A stretch of DNA of 43,866 nucleotides, from positions 3,021,033 through 3,064,898 of the forward strand of contig NW_006766883.1 in NCBI RefSeq assembly GCF_000275845.1, read 5' to 3'. The translations under genes and the position numbers were made by a program. Numbering within the stretch: the first letter of the stretch is position 1; each line of letters starts with the position of its first letter. Origin of the DNA: Dichomitus squalens LYAD-421 SS1 (lineage: Eukaryota; Basidiomycota; Agaricomycetes; Polyporales; Polyporaceae). Under the pieces are notes generated by a model that had not been told where the DNA came from, did no database searches, and saw only the letters and a program-made list of their open reading frames with translations. Shown here one piece after another: positions 22,847 to 33,700 of this stretch.

Positions 22847-25676
22847 CTAATCGCAGAAGTGGTTGAACCAATTCAATATTGATCGCGCGCTTTCCTCCCG
22901 CGCCCACTCTACAATCCAGGCCGAAGTCGCATAAGCAGCCAGCAGTAAGCGTCATTCTTCAAACTGACACCACCAGCGATATGAGAGCTCACTCCCAGTG
23001 AGAACCTACATGGGTTCAGTTGTTTTACATCGGCGAAATTCGTGTAAGAGCGGTTGAGGTCGGGAAGCCTCGATTCAGATTGGGCGGACCATTTTAGGCG
23101 CTCAACCTGTGTCTCTAATTGACCTTACGGTGACTGGATCGGACGTGCATGTTCTTACGCTGGTGACGTCGACGTGTCTCTCAAGCTTGTCTCTAACATG
23201 TCTCCAAGACCTATGTGATACATTACCTTGTGCTAATGCACTAGCACGCGTGCCCTTTAGGCGAGCCACCCTCATGTCGTTGTTTGCCAAGCCCGCAGAC
23301 TTTGACAATCCTCCAAACCAGATCTCGCTCCACTGTCCCCCCGTTATTGTTGTTGTGCTCACCACCCCCAATCATTCCACATTTCTTATTTGTCCCTGGA
23401 CTCAAGGAGTAGAGCATGAGGGCAAGGGCGAGGAGCTCTGGACGCAACAGGGTGTTTGATGCAAGGAGGAGCCCTTCGGTACGCTTACCAACATCTGCAC
23501 ATTTGCATTGTCTTGTTCCCCCCTTTTCCTCATTTTAATCACTCCTTAAGTTCTCAGTGAGTGTTATCCCACTCCTGTTTCGCATTCTTCACCTTTTCTT
23601 GACATCGATCTCTCCCTCCTCGATGAGAATATGATGTCATGCACTTTAGGCGCCGATGTTTGAATTCGCTCGATGTACATTCCGTCTCTTAATCCACCAC
23701 GTCTACCATCTCTATCCCCTCGTTCGCAAGCTGTCTCCCTCTATGTTGCTTCCGCAGGTACGTTTCCCTCGATACAGTCTCTCGACAAGCGTAGCAGACA
23801 ACAGCGACAAAAACATGTGCGCCTCGCAAGACCTCGCAATGGCCTCCCCAGCTGATCTGCAAGGTGCCAAGCATGCACTACTCCCTCATTCACTCACTGA
23901 CTTCCTTGAGTGCCTGATTCACATTTCTGTTGCAGGTGGATACATGCATGGAAATGGTACATGGAGACCAGGGGAACGCAGGAAACCTTCGAGGCCCACT
24001 GCGAGTTTGTGAGTCATGCCGAGCGCCAGGTGTGTTCGATCACATGTATTGACTTCCTTTACTCACCTTTTCGACAGATGCTCGGACGGGTCCCCTGCGT
24101 TGTAGACAGTATGTGTCTAGCACCGCTATTGAGTCCCATTGCCGAATAATACTGATCTGTTCGCATTTTGAATCCTGACAGTGTCGACGACGGGCCCGTT
24201 CAAGTGGTTGTTAGGAGGCTTAGACATCACACTCATCTGTTGATCTCCCTTGCGGGTGAGGTTGACGCCGCTGCATGCACGCCCCATTGGCACCACGGGC
24301 TGGTCCTGACGTGATCCAACGGCATCTAGTCTTCTCCCCCTGTATTCAATGATACCTGAATGTAGCTGTATTCCACCGTGTAGCTTTACAACGACATACA
24401 ATAGAATACGATCATGCGAAAATGTTCTGATACAAAGGGTCTCGACAGTAACCACGCCTAACCCAATGAAAACGGCCGCACCCGACCCGGCCCAACGGCG
24501 TTTGGTTGGTATCGGACGACCACCCGAGTTCATACAATGACATACAGCCAAAGTCGGGTGTACTGCCAAATTATGGGTTTGGTCGGGTTTTCCGACGTCA
24601 TACATTACAAATCGACCTTATACAGCTGAGCCCATGTAAGTTCTCACTGGGGCTCACTTTGCACGGGGATGCTAGGGTCCGCGCGCAGCGCGAAACCGTG
24701 CTGGACGGAGCCAAACACCTGGATAAAGTACGTCGCCTTGTTCTCGACGAGGATGTCCTCTGCCTTGCGCCGCGCGTCGAGCGGGAACGTGTGGTCGATC
24801 TCTGTCATCGGCATCGCGTCTCCGAGTCAGACTCTGCCTTGGCTGCTGCGCTCATCCAGCATATATCCCGTACCTGCGCACGACAAGAGCAAGGGCTCTG
24901 CGCGAGGCGCGTCAGCGTTCATGCGTGGTCGCGCGCAACACCATGCACCAGAGGGCGTCACGCTCACTTTTGACGTTCCGGATGTGGTCTTCGTTCAGGA
25001 AGGCTGGGTGGCCGAAGGCACCTAGATGTTACGCGGCTCAGCTTCGGTGAGCTCTCCTTGACGTCCCGCTTGGTCATATCTTACCTGCGACTATCCAGTC
25101 CTTCGTGAGGTACTCGCACACGTACGGCGCCCCGAAGCAGTATCCTGCCACGCTCCGTTGACCACCCGCGATCCCGACCAAGACCAAGAGGAAAGAGCAC
25201 GCTTACCCACGCAGACATATTTCGTGTCAGGGCCGCCAAAGTCTCTCCGGATAGCCTCGACCCACGGGCCGACGAGCTGGGGCGCACGGGCTTTCTTGCC
25301 GGCTATCCACTCCTTGTAGTCGAACCCGGGCGCCTCCCTATCTGGGTGCTTCGTCATCGAGTCGTCCTCGAAGTAGTCCAGGCCGACGACGAGGTACCCT
25401 GGCGCACCCCCGACCAGTGAGCCGTCGTCCCGGCATTCGATGTGCGTGCATGCTCACCGTTGTCCGCCCAGTAGTCCATGATCAGCTGCGAGTTGATGTA
25501 GATGGGCCCGAAGACGTCGGCGAAGAAGAGGACGATCTTCGTGTTGCTGCCGTCCTTGGGGCGGGAGAGTACGTTTCGACGCCTGCGACGATCTCGATCG
25601 TCCCGCGTTTCTCGCCGACGTGCTGGACGGTGCGGAAGCAGCAGTCTCCTGGGGCTCCTGCGAGGACGTGCGACAT
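22847..25676 (-). pseudogene. Dienelactone hydrolase copy A, frameshifted and split by a transposon
   Basis: Exons by comparison with the intact copy: 25676-25458, 25398-25207, 25144-25085, 25021-24968, 24801-24658, and last exon 22908-22847. Every splice site is canonical and the nucleophile motif GYCFGAPYVCE and the QHGF histidine are present. Two defects are visible. Exon 1 is 219 nt against 220 in the intact copy; a base is missing near 25568-25569 (after GVETY), shifting the frame. The last intron, about 84 nt before insertion, is expanded to 1749 nt by a TIR element at 22994-24651. The final exon (WAREESARSILNWFNHFCD, stop) is still intact 1.75 kb downstream. Unlike the intact copy, this one has no intron between RRDFG and GPDTKYVCVG. 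If the missing base is a sequencing error, the gene could still work with one long intron; as read, it is broken. Confidence 0.85.
22994..24651. mobile_element. TIR transposon inserted at a 5' splice site (1658 bp)
   Basis: The ends are inverted copies over about 30 bp with three or so mismatches; both begin CCCAGTGAGAAC and continue TACATGGG. The 7-mer GCTCACT is duplicated immediately outside (22987-22993 and 24652-24658), and the flanks rejoin into the expected last intron of dienelactone hydrolase copy A. Subterminal ACCCGACC/GGTCGGGT-like motifs are repeated near the right end. No transposase is recognised; the largest open frame inside (23656-24012, 118 aa) is unfamiliar. The 7-bp duplication and C/AG-rich ends suggest something hAT-like, but hAT normally gives 8 bp, so the superfamily stays open. 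Confidence 0.85.
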
Positions 25677-26155
25677 ACTGGTGGTGGGTGAGCCTGTGGT
25701 GTCTGTATATGCGCAGACGATGTGGCGAGCCCGGCGGGCAAGGTGCGTGCCATTGTGTGTTATAAGGAGTGCGGCTCTCCTGGACTCAGGGATTTTCTTC
25801 TTTTCTTAGTGACTTAGCTGAGAGCAGAAGCTGCATGCTGACTGAGCTCGTCTCGTGGGCGACTTGGTCGCCTTCCTGATAGGGACAGCGCGAGTGTTGG
25901 GCTCCCGTGGTTTCTCTGTCGCGACAGGAGAAGCCTTACTCCTTGGTCGTAAGTGGTCTGTTATTTTTATCAAATAACGAAGGATGAGAAGAGGGACCTG
26001 AGCCCAATCACATGGCGCGACGCTCTCATCCCTCGAAAACAAGCGTGAGATAACGGTCTGGGAACTTTTTGAGCACCCTGTACAGGGCCATCAGCTTCCA
26101 CTTCAAGGCGCTCCCGCTCCATCCTCTACTATTGTCTTTCCTCCGCCTTGGTCGT
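25677..26155. other. Spacer between the tandem hydrolase genes
   Basis: The 479-bp spacer holds the promoter of copy A and the 3' flank of copy B, and no other gene was recognised in it. Confidence 0.6.
25772..25832 (-). promoter_or_regulatory. Duplicated promoter block of hydrolase copy A
   Basis: A block with CTCCTGGACT, a pyrimidine-rich stretch, CTTAG and GAGAG..GAAGC (plus-strand reading) lies about 96 bp upstream of the copy A start. A matching block lies about 105 bp upstream of copy B (27438-27489). The duplication therefore took promoter sequence along; which part binds a factor is unknown. Confidence 0.4.
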
Positions 26156-27333
26156 CTAGTCGCAGAAGTGGTTGAACCAGTTCAGAATCGACCGCGCGCT
26201 CTCCTCTCGCGCCCACTCTGCGACCCGGCCGGCGGTAAGCGCAATGTCCGCAAAAGCACCGAAGTCAATAGCTCACTCTGGACGGGGATGCTCGGGTCGG
26301 CGCGCAGCGCGAACCCGTGCTGGACGGAGCCGAAGACCTGGATAAAGTACGTTGCTTTGTTCTCGACGAGGATGTCCTCTGCCTTGCGCCGCGCGTCGAG
26401 CGGGAACGTGTGGTCGATCTCTGTCAGGGCAATCGTTTGTCAGGATCAGTCTTCGGTCGAGACACTGAATACCATGAGTTCGTCGTACCAGCACAGGACA
26501 AGAGCAGGGGCTCTGGTGGGAGAGTGAGCGATAGTGCGACGTGCGGCGGAGGACGGCACACTTACTCTTAACGTTTCGGATGTGGTCTTCGTTTAGGAAG
26601 GCCGGGTGGCCAAAGGCGCCTTCGGTGCGTTTGCACGTGGCTTCGGTGAGTGAAGATGGATCGATTCGGTGGGATGTACTCACCGGCAAGTAGCCAATCC
26701 TTTGCGAGGAACTCGCAGACGTACGGTGCACCGAAGCAGTATCCTGCCGTGCGCTCTCACCTCCACCACTTCATAGGAATACCAGCGAACATGCTCACCT
26801 ACACACACGTACTTGCTGTCGGGGCTCCCTTGTTACGTGGATTCGATCACTCGCAGCTCTGTAGGCCAGCAGTGCGGTCTGTTCGCTCACCGTAGTCCTT
26901 GCGGATAGCTTCGACCCAGGGCCCGATCAGCTCGGGCGCGCGAGCTTGCTTTCGCTTCAGCCACCCCTGGAAGTCGAACCCAGGAGCCTCCCTATCGGGA
27001 TGCTTCGTCATGGAGTCGTCCTCGAAATAGTCCAACCCCACGACAAGGTACCCTACCGCACAGGACTAGTGAGTGATCATCTCGTCGTCACCGATGTCTG
27101 AGCGTCTACTGACCGTTGTCGGCCCAGTAGTCCATGATAAGCTGCGAGTTGATGTAGATCGGCCCGTAGACGTCGGCGAAGAAGAGGACGATTTTCTTGT
27201 TGCTGCCGTCCTTGGGGCGGGAGACGTACGTCTCGACGCCCGCTACGGTCTCGATCGTCCCGCGTTTCTCGCCGACGTGTTGAACGGTGCGGAGACAGCA
27301 GGCTCCTGGAGCGCCTGCGAGGACGTGCGACAT
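26156..27333 (-). CDS. Dienelactone hydrolase family protein, copy B, seven exons
   Basis: Exons: 27333-27114, 27052-26891, 26828-26799, 26743-26684, 26619-26566, 26420-26277, 26217-26156; phases agree; 243 aa, the normal family length. It is an alpha/beta-hydrolase. The catalytic triad can be placed as Cys140 in GYCFGA, Asp178 in KIDHTFP and His210 in VQHGF, matching the Cys-Asp-His triad of dienelactone hydrolases. MDYWADNGYLVVGLDYFEDDS and the ending WFNHFCD are typical of fungal members. No signal peptide is seen, so it is probably cytosolic. Bacterial relatives hydrolyse dienelactone in chlorocatechol breakdown; for the fungal ones the substrate is not settled. The 30-nt exon 3 follows a 62-nt intron absent from copy A. 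Intron 4 ends in AAG rather than the usual pyrimidine-AG. Tandem arrangement, same strand as copy A. Confidence 0.93.
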
Positions 27334-28276
27334 GTTGGCTATTGCGACTGGGGCTTTGTGTAGGGGAGCGAGGGAATTGTGGAGTCCAGATATCCCAGGG
27401 AGCGAGGTTTGTCCTACGTCGTGTTATATGGACTTGCGGGACTCCTGGACTTCTGATTTCCTTGCTTTACTTAGGTGAGAGTGGAAGCCGTTTCGCCAGA
27501 CGTCTCGTGGACATCTTGGTACACGGCGGGGCGACGCTGACAAGTAAGGTGCGAATTGAAGGGAGGCGGCACCAGTCTACGTAGGACGGCCTGAGTATTT
27601 TGGTATCAGCGTATGTCTGCGGCAGTGGAAGGAGATTCACTATCGAGCATGTTTTTCCGAGGGCTCCCAGCCACGGAGCTCCAGGTGCAGCTGCTCTCCT
27701 TCCATCGAGCTCGACAGGATGGAAGGGCGGTCCTGGGTGCAATCCGATGACGCAACCGTGTCAACTGGCGAGTTGTGCGTGAGACACTGGTCTGAAAATA
27801 CCTTCGGCAGAAGGCATGAATGACAGGCATTCAGGAAACGTGCGAGCATACTGCACTCCACGCCAATCGAGTACCTTGTATGGGGCATTAACCGGCAGAT
27901 ATGCCGAGCCACTTCTCTCTCGGATCGTGACACGACAAGTACTAGCGCATTTCGAAGTCTGTAAGTAGCGTGTAATCGTGACATAACCATCAGCAGAAAA
28001 CCCATGCGAACGTCAGTCTTGGACGCAGCGCTGTCCTGGAAACCCAACCAACTGCGGCAAGCGGGTCAACCCGGGTGATACACGATCACGTGCCCACGTC
28101 CGGCGCACGGAGAGGCCGCCATCGAACGTTTTGAGACGTGCTATATGAGCCCTGTGCTCCAGCTACCGTCGCCGCCGCTCATCCCCGCTGGCATCGTTCC
28201 CGCCGCCCTACCGCAGGCCTTGCTGCCCCCCATTTCCCCTTCTTTCTCCTTTTTCCTCTCTTCCTCTTCTTCCGCC
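27334..28276. other. Divergent intergenic region
   Basis: It lies between copy B (minus) and the pseudokinase gene (plus), so it holds both promoters, including the copy B promoter block at 27438-27489. Minus-strand frames at 27467-28047 have no recognisable domain. An alternative in-frame start for the pseudokinase lies at 28145. Confidence 0.5.
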
Positions 28277-29305
28277 ATGGCTCGCATCGAGTGCCCCGCT
28301 TCCCTCGTCCTCCACACGCCGGCGTGCGACGACAGGACTCCCGCGGACGATGACGTGCCAGATGTCTCCACCCTCGACGCCTTCGAGGCGGTCTACATCC
28401 CATGCGGAGACGGCGCGCGATACTCGGTGGAGGCTTCCCAGCTCCTGCATGAAGGCAGCACCCGCGTGTACAGGGGCACGCTGACCGTCGACGGGCGCCG
28501 TCCTACCCACTCGGAGGTGGTCTGCAAGCTCGGGCGGCGCCAGGCGCTGCACAGGGAGGCGGACCTGTATAGAGGCAGGCTGGCGTCCCTGCAGGGGCGC
28601 TATGTGCCGACATTCGTAGGGCTGTTCGATGGAGCGGGGGTGGGTGAGGATGGGATGAGCTGCTTGGTGCTGACGTACGAGGGCGAGCGCATGCGGGAGT
28701 CGCTGTACACGTCGGGCATCGACTTCAGGTGCGTCTCCCGGTCCGCCGTACGGTATCTTGAGCATTCCGATGCGAGCGGAGCCGTCGCTCCTTCTTCAGG
28801 AAAAAGGTCGTCAGTGCGCTTCTCGCGGTGCACGAGGCCGGCGTGTGCCACGGGGCCTTCAACGAGGCCAGCATCGTCGTCCGGGACGGCGACAACGCGC
28901 CCCTCCTGGTTGGGTTTGGCGGCGCGAGCGACCACGAGTGCCATCGCGGCACGCCCATCGAGTTCTACGCGCCCCAGCCGCACAGCGAGGTGGTTGGGTG
29001 CGAGGAGGTTTACTGGGCGTGCGTCGTCGCTGCCGTCTGGCTACCCGGTGTGTGACCTCTTTCTTACTCTCTCGTTGTGAACTTCATGGATACTCCGTGT
29101 AGCTACGGTGGAGTTCTTGAACTCCGCCGTCCCGATAGAGTGGGCACTGGGCGGCTTTGACGCGCTCGTCGCCAGAGCCCCGAAGGGCACGGACCCGGAC
29201 CTAGCAAGGATGCATGCGGAGCTCACGAGGGAAGACCTGCTCGAGTGGATCGAGGAGCGCGAGTTGTACGACGGGCAGCCGCTCCCTGTCAAGATCATGG
29301 ATTAA
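28277..29305 (+). CDS. Small fungal kinase-fold protein, predicted pseudokinase
   Basis: Exons 28277-28728, 28800-29047, 29103-29305; phases agree; 300 aa from the ATG in CGCCATGG (an in-frame ATG 132 nt upstream would add 44 hydrophobic residues). The N-lobe is recognisable: LLHEGSTRVYRGTL as a loose glycine loop, VVCK with Lys84 at the ATP-lysine position, and Glu94 in HREADLY for the alpha-C glutamate. In the C-lobe the catalytic loop reads CHGAFNEASIVV (168-178), so the catalytic Asp is Ala170 and the metal-binding Asn is Ser175, and DFG is replaced by GFG (189-191). All three residues needed for phosphotransfer are gone, so catalysis is unlikely and a binding or scaffold role is more plausible. 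Related small kinase-like genes are common in Agaricomycetes. The C-terminal 67 residues (WALGGFDALVAR.. DLLEWIEERELYDGQ) are predicted helical. Confidence 0.75.
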
Positions 29306-30776
29306 GCTCACAACACCTCAGTCCACGGACTCTTCGTCGCGCCACTTACTTCTCGCCGTCGTGGACATTCTGTCTCGTTATCTCTCGCTCTCATCCTCTC
29401 TTGTAAATTGCTACTTTACACTCGCTGTCCTGCTGCCGCTTCTGCCACCCCGGATTCCACGCATGATGGACTATCCGCATCACCGCTCGCTCCTTACCAT
29501 CGCTCTCGGTCTCCCTCATCTCCCGGATGTTCCGGACTCCGTATCGCTGCCCTGTATTGGCACACACGGAAAAGTATCGTACAGTGTAGTATATGTGACA
29601 CACCTGGCTAGGTGTGTAGCATCGCCCCACTCATACATGTAGAGGACCCTTGTTGTACTCGTGTACTAGGACTCCTTATAATGCATACACGCTATGATGC
29701 GTGGGTGTCCACCGCTTTCTTTCCCCGTCCGCTATGGCCATCCTTTCGCCTCAACAGTTGTCCAGCGTCGAATGACTACGTAAACGATAGCGGCTTGGCA
29801 TCGGTACCTGAGGGATCCTCGTCCACATCTTCGATCAATGACGCTAGACCGTCATGGCTTCAGCTTCTTTCATAGATGAGCACCTACTTACTAGTCGCGT
29901 CGCATTCGTTGTCCAGAAGGGCCTGGTCTGCGCCAATGTATAATCGAGTCCTTGAGGGGCTTTGATAGCGTTCGGGTGCCTTCAAACGAGCTCGGGTGCG
30001 TTGTGCTTGTGCGCTGCAGGCGTCGCGTACGCTGTGCACATCTTGCAGATACAATCGCCAGTGTTGCTAGCTGTTCTCGCTTCGAAATCGTTAAGACGGG
30101 CGTTGCTCCGGCTTGGAGCTTCCTCTTCTATGCTGGGGTGTGCGCGCGGACATGTCCTGCAGCGTGTGTCTGGCTAGCGTAGTGTTTCTGTCATATGGGC
30201 GCGCCGCGCCCACTTCCGCTATATACCACAGCATGTTACCCTCTGCTACGCGAAGCGCATGCCTCCCTGAGTATTGGAAACCGGAGCGCGAAGCATGGCA
30301 GTTTCGCGTAACAGGAACGGTCGCGCGCTCGCGCAGGGCAACGAGAATCCGCGCGTCGCGCCGGAGTTTGTGGGCCGGGCGCAGTACTGGGGGACAGAAC
30401 AAGGCCCCGATATTTTGATGCCTCGAGGACATCAGAGCCGCATAAGTTGCTGCTCTCCGCCGTCGTCCTTCGACGACCGCGCTACCTCGCTCTTCCACTC
30501 TTCACGCTCAGGGCACGCGCTGCCCCGCACTGTGACTTTCTCTCCGTGCCCGCTTCCTCCGGATAGATCACCTCGGCTACCCCAGGCTCCTGAAACACTG
30601 CTCGCCCGACACTTCCATTCGCGATTCATTGCATCCAGCTGTGACATAGCATAGCTCGTGGGAAGGCGCACTTTGGTCATACGAAACACCTTGCGGCGGT
30701 TGCTGTAGGATTTGCAAAGGTTAGAGACGGACGGAGGACGGTTGCGTTCATATCAGCACGGTGAGGTTCGGATATT
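29306..30776. other. 1.5-kb region without a recognised gene
   Basis: Pyrimidine-rich sequence just after 29305 looks like 3' untranslated region. The rest has short overlapping open frames only (for example 30274-30654 plus, 30498-30091 minus) with no recognisable motif. The right end is the leader of the GRAM-VASt gene. Confidence 0.45.
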
Positions 30777-33700
30777 ATGGCCCCGAGCTTCTTGTCGAAG
30801 CTGGTGAGACCGTCTGGGTCGCACTCGCGGAACTCGAGCAAGGAATCTTCGCCGCAATCTCCCACTCCGAGTCGCAACCCGTCGATCAGCATCAGCTCGA
30901 CGACGTCGTCGAAAAGCGCAGAAAGGCGGCGGCGGCAGGGGAATGGCAACGGGAGCGCAGCTCGCCCGCAGGCGGTAACAGGATATGAGAGCTCTGATTC
31001 TGGGCCGAACGTGACGGTCGTGCCCCCTTCACCGAGCATTAGCGGCTCGAGCCTTGGGCTGCCGCTGCCAGACCTGCAAGCGTCCCCTGCCCGGGCCTCG
31101 CGCGAGCTCGCCCCTGAGGACAACGCGGAAAGCGCGCGTAGGCGCATCCAATCGCTGCCTGCGACTGCCGTTGCCGCCCCGCCCAAAAGCATGCGAGCGC
31201 TCCCGACCTCTGACGACGACGGCCTCCCGACGCCCACCCCGGCCACCACCACCTTCGTTCCCGCCGACATGCCCTCCGCTCCTTCCTCCAAGTCCCTCTC
31301 TTCCTCCCGCTCCTCCGAAAACGTCCGCGACAGAGCCCGCGCCAGCTCGAGCTCCACGGGCAAGCGCACCAACGAGAACCACCCCCGCGCCGCGACCGTC
31401 GCCGTCTCCGAGGACGGCCGGCTCCAGCCCACCAAGCAGCTCCGGCATGAGTCGTCCAGCAAGTCCCTCCGTAGCAAACTCAGCATCATGCTCCCCTCGC
31501 GCGACACCAGCCAGCAGTCCGCTGCCTCGTCCCAGGGCCAGTCTGCGCGTCATGAACGCTCCATCTCTGCCCCGTATCCGCCCTCCCCCCCGGCCCACTC
31601 CGGCGACGGAGCCCTCGTAGAGTCCCCCACCGGCATCCGCACCTCCCAGGACATCCCGACGATATCCCTCCTCCCCACCAGCCAGACCACGCCCTCCTTT
31701 GGCTCGACCCTGCACGTGCCCAAGGACAACTCGGACGCAGCCTCCATCCGCTCGACGGGCAGCACCAAGAGCAAGCGACGGCCCTGGCGCCGCGCGTCCA
31801 ACGCCAGCGCCGGCACCACAGCTGCGAGCCCGAGCTCGTCCTTCATCCCCGGAGCCTCGCGCTCGGCCACGTTGGCCTCCACCCCCTCTGCGGGCTCCAA
31901 TCACGGACGGAGCCCCCACGCAAGAACACCGCCGCAGGCGGCCTTGCGTCTGCCCTTGCGGCTTCGGGGCTCGCGATAGCGAACCCTGGCATGTCCATCC
32001 CTCCCATCTCCCCCGCCCCCGCCGAGACGTCGTCTGCTGCCGCCCGCGGGCGCACGTCGTACGAGGGCGTCAGTGCGAGCACCAGCGGCGGGGGCCCGCT
32101 GACGCCTCGCTCGGCGCGCTCGCGGCAGGCGTCGCTGAACGTCGCCCCGAGCGACTATTCGGACCGGGACTCGTTCCGCTCGCACGCGTCGGACAGCGAC
32201 CCGTCGGACGAGAGCGACGAGCTCGACTTGGACCCGGAGGACATCCCGGTGACGGGCTTCGCGGTCGCGAGCAACAAGCGCAACCAGGACTTCCACGAGC
32301 TGTTCCCCACCGTGCCCGAGGGCGACTACTTGATCGAAGGTGAGTGGGCCTGTCTTGCTCTCGTCTCCTCAGGCTGCTACGTCATGCCGCATACCCGGTG
32401 CGAGGCGTCTGTTTCTGCGTTCTGCGTCTGCGTTCTGCGCTTGCGCCGTCCGTCTCCCCATCGTCCCTCGTCCTCGTCCGCGTCGCTGTCGCCATCGTGG
32501 TCGCCGTCCATCCATGCCATACTGTGCGTCCGTTTCTGACACGCATTTCACAGACTATGGCTGTGCGCTCCAGCGCGAGATTCTCATCCAGGGCCGGCTG
32601 TATATCTCGGAGAACCACCTGTGCTTCCACGCGAACATCTTCGGCTGGATCACAGATGTAAGTAGCATCTTTATCTCTCTCGCGGCCACCGTCCCAGGCG
32701 TAGCTCGGATGCTGATGATATCGCTTCCCTTCCCGTTGCTGCTCCATTCGTCCCCCGCGCTTGCCCCTTTGAACCGGTTTGGCTTGGTCTGGTCTGGTTC
32801 GGTTGGTTCGGTTCACGCCTTGCCGGTGCGCAGCTTTCGATCCCGATGTACGAGGTGATCTCGCTGGAGAAGCGGATGACGGCGTTCGTGATCCCGAACG
32901 CGATCCAGCTCTCGACGCGCACCGCAAAGTACACGTTCACCTCCTTCCTCTCCCGCGACACCACCTTCGACGTCCTCTTCAACGTCTGGCGCCTCGCCCG
33001 CCCCGAGGACTCTTCCGAAATGGGCATCGGCTCGCAGCGCGTCTCGCTCGACGAGGGCGAGGACGGCGCGGTTGTTGTCACCGCCGACGGCGCTGTGGGC
33101 GTCAACGGTGCCGGCGCTGTCGCTTCAAAGAAGGCGTCGAGGGCGGCGAAGGTGACGCGGTGCGACTGCGCGAAGACGGGGCAGCAGCACTATACGGAGA
33201 CGGCGATGGACGCGGTGTTCCCCGGCACGCCGGACAAGATATACAACCTGATGTTCACGAGCGGGTTCATGAAGGACTTCATGCGGGAGAACCAGAAGCT
33301 CTTAGGTGTGTCCCTTCCGCCTTTGCACATCAGCTGTGAGAGCGGGGCATCCGAACCGTGCTCGCAGACATCCAGATATCGGACTGGACCCCGACGGAGA
33401 ACCCGCAGCTGCTGGCGCGCAACATGACGTACATCAAGCCGCTGAACGCGAGCATCGGGCCCAAGCAGACGCGCTGCGAGCTCCGCGACGAGACGATCGC
33501 GATCAACTTCGACAGCTTCGTCACGATGCTCACGACGACGCGCACGCCCGAGGTGCCCAGCGGGAACGTGTTCTCGGTCAAGACGAAGACGTGCATCACG
33601 TGGGCGAGCGACGTGGCCAGCAGGGTGCTCGTCACGACGCAGGTCGAGTGGACCGGGCGCAGCTTCATCAAGGGTGAGTCCCCGTTGCTCGTTGCGTTCA

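Noticed and set aside
22847..22908. Isolated exon coding WFNHFCD-stop taken as a separate gene or gene fragment
   Set aside because: Removing the TIR element puts it in phase as the last exon of hydrolase copy A, so it is part of that gene.
23656..24012. 118-aa frame inside the splice-site element as a transposase
   Set aside because: Too short and without any recognisable catalytic or DNA-binding motif.
31029..31919. 296-aa minus-strand open frame inside the GRAM-VASt gene
   Set aside because: Gly/Arg-rich antisense of a Ser/Pro-rich coding exon; a shadow frame.
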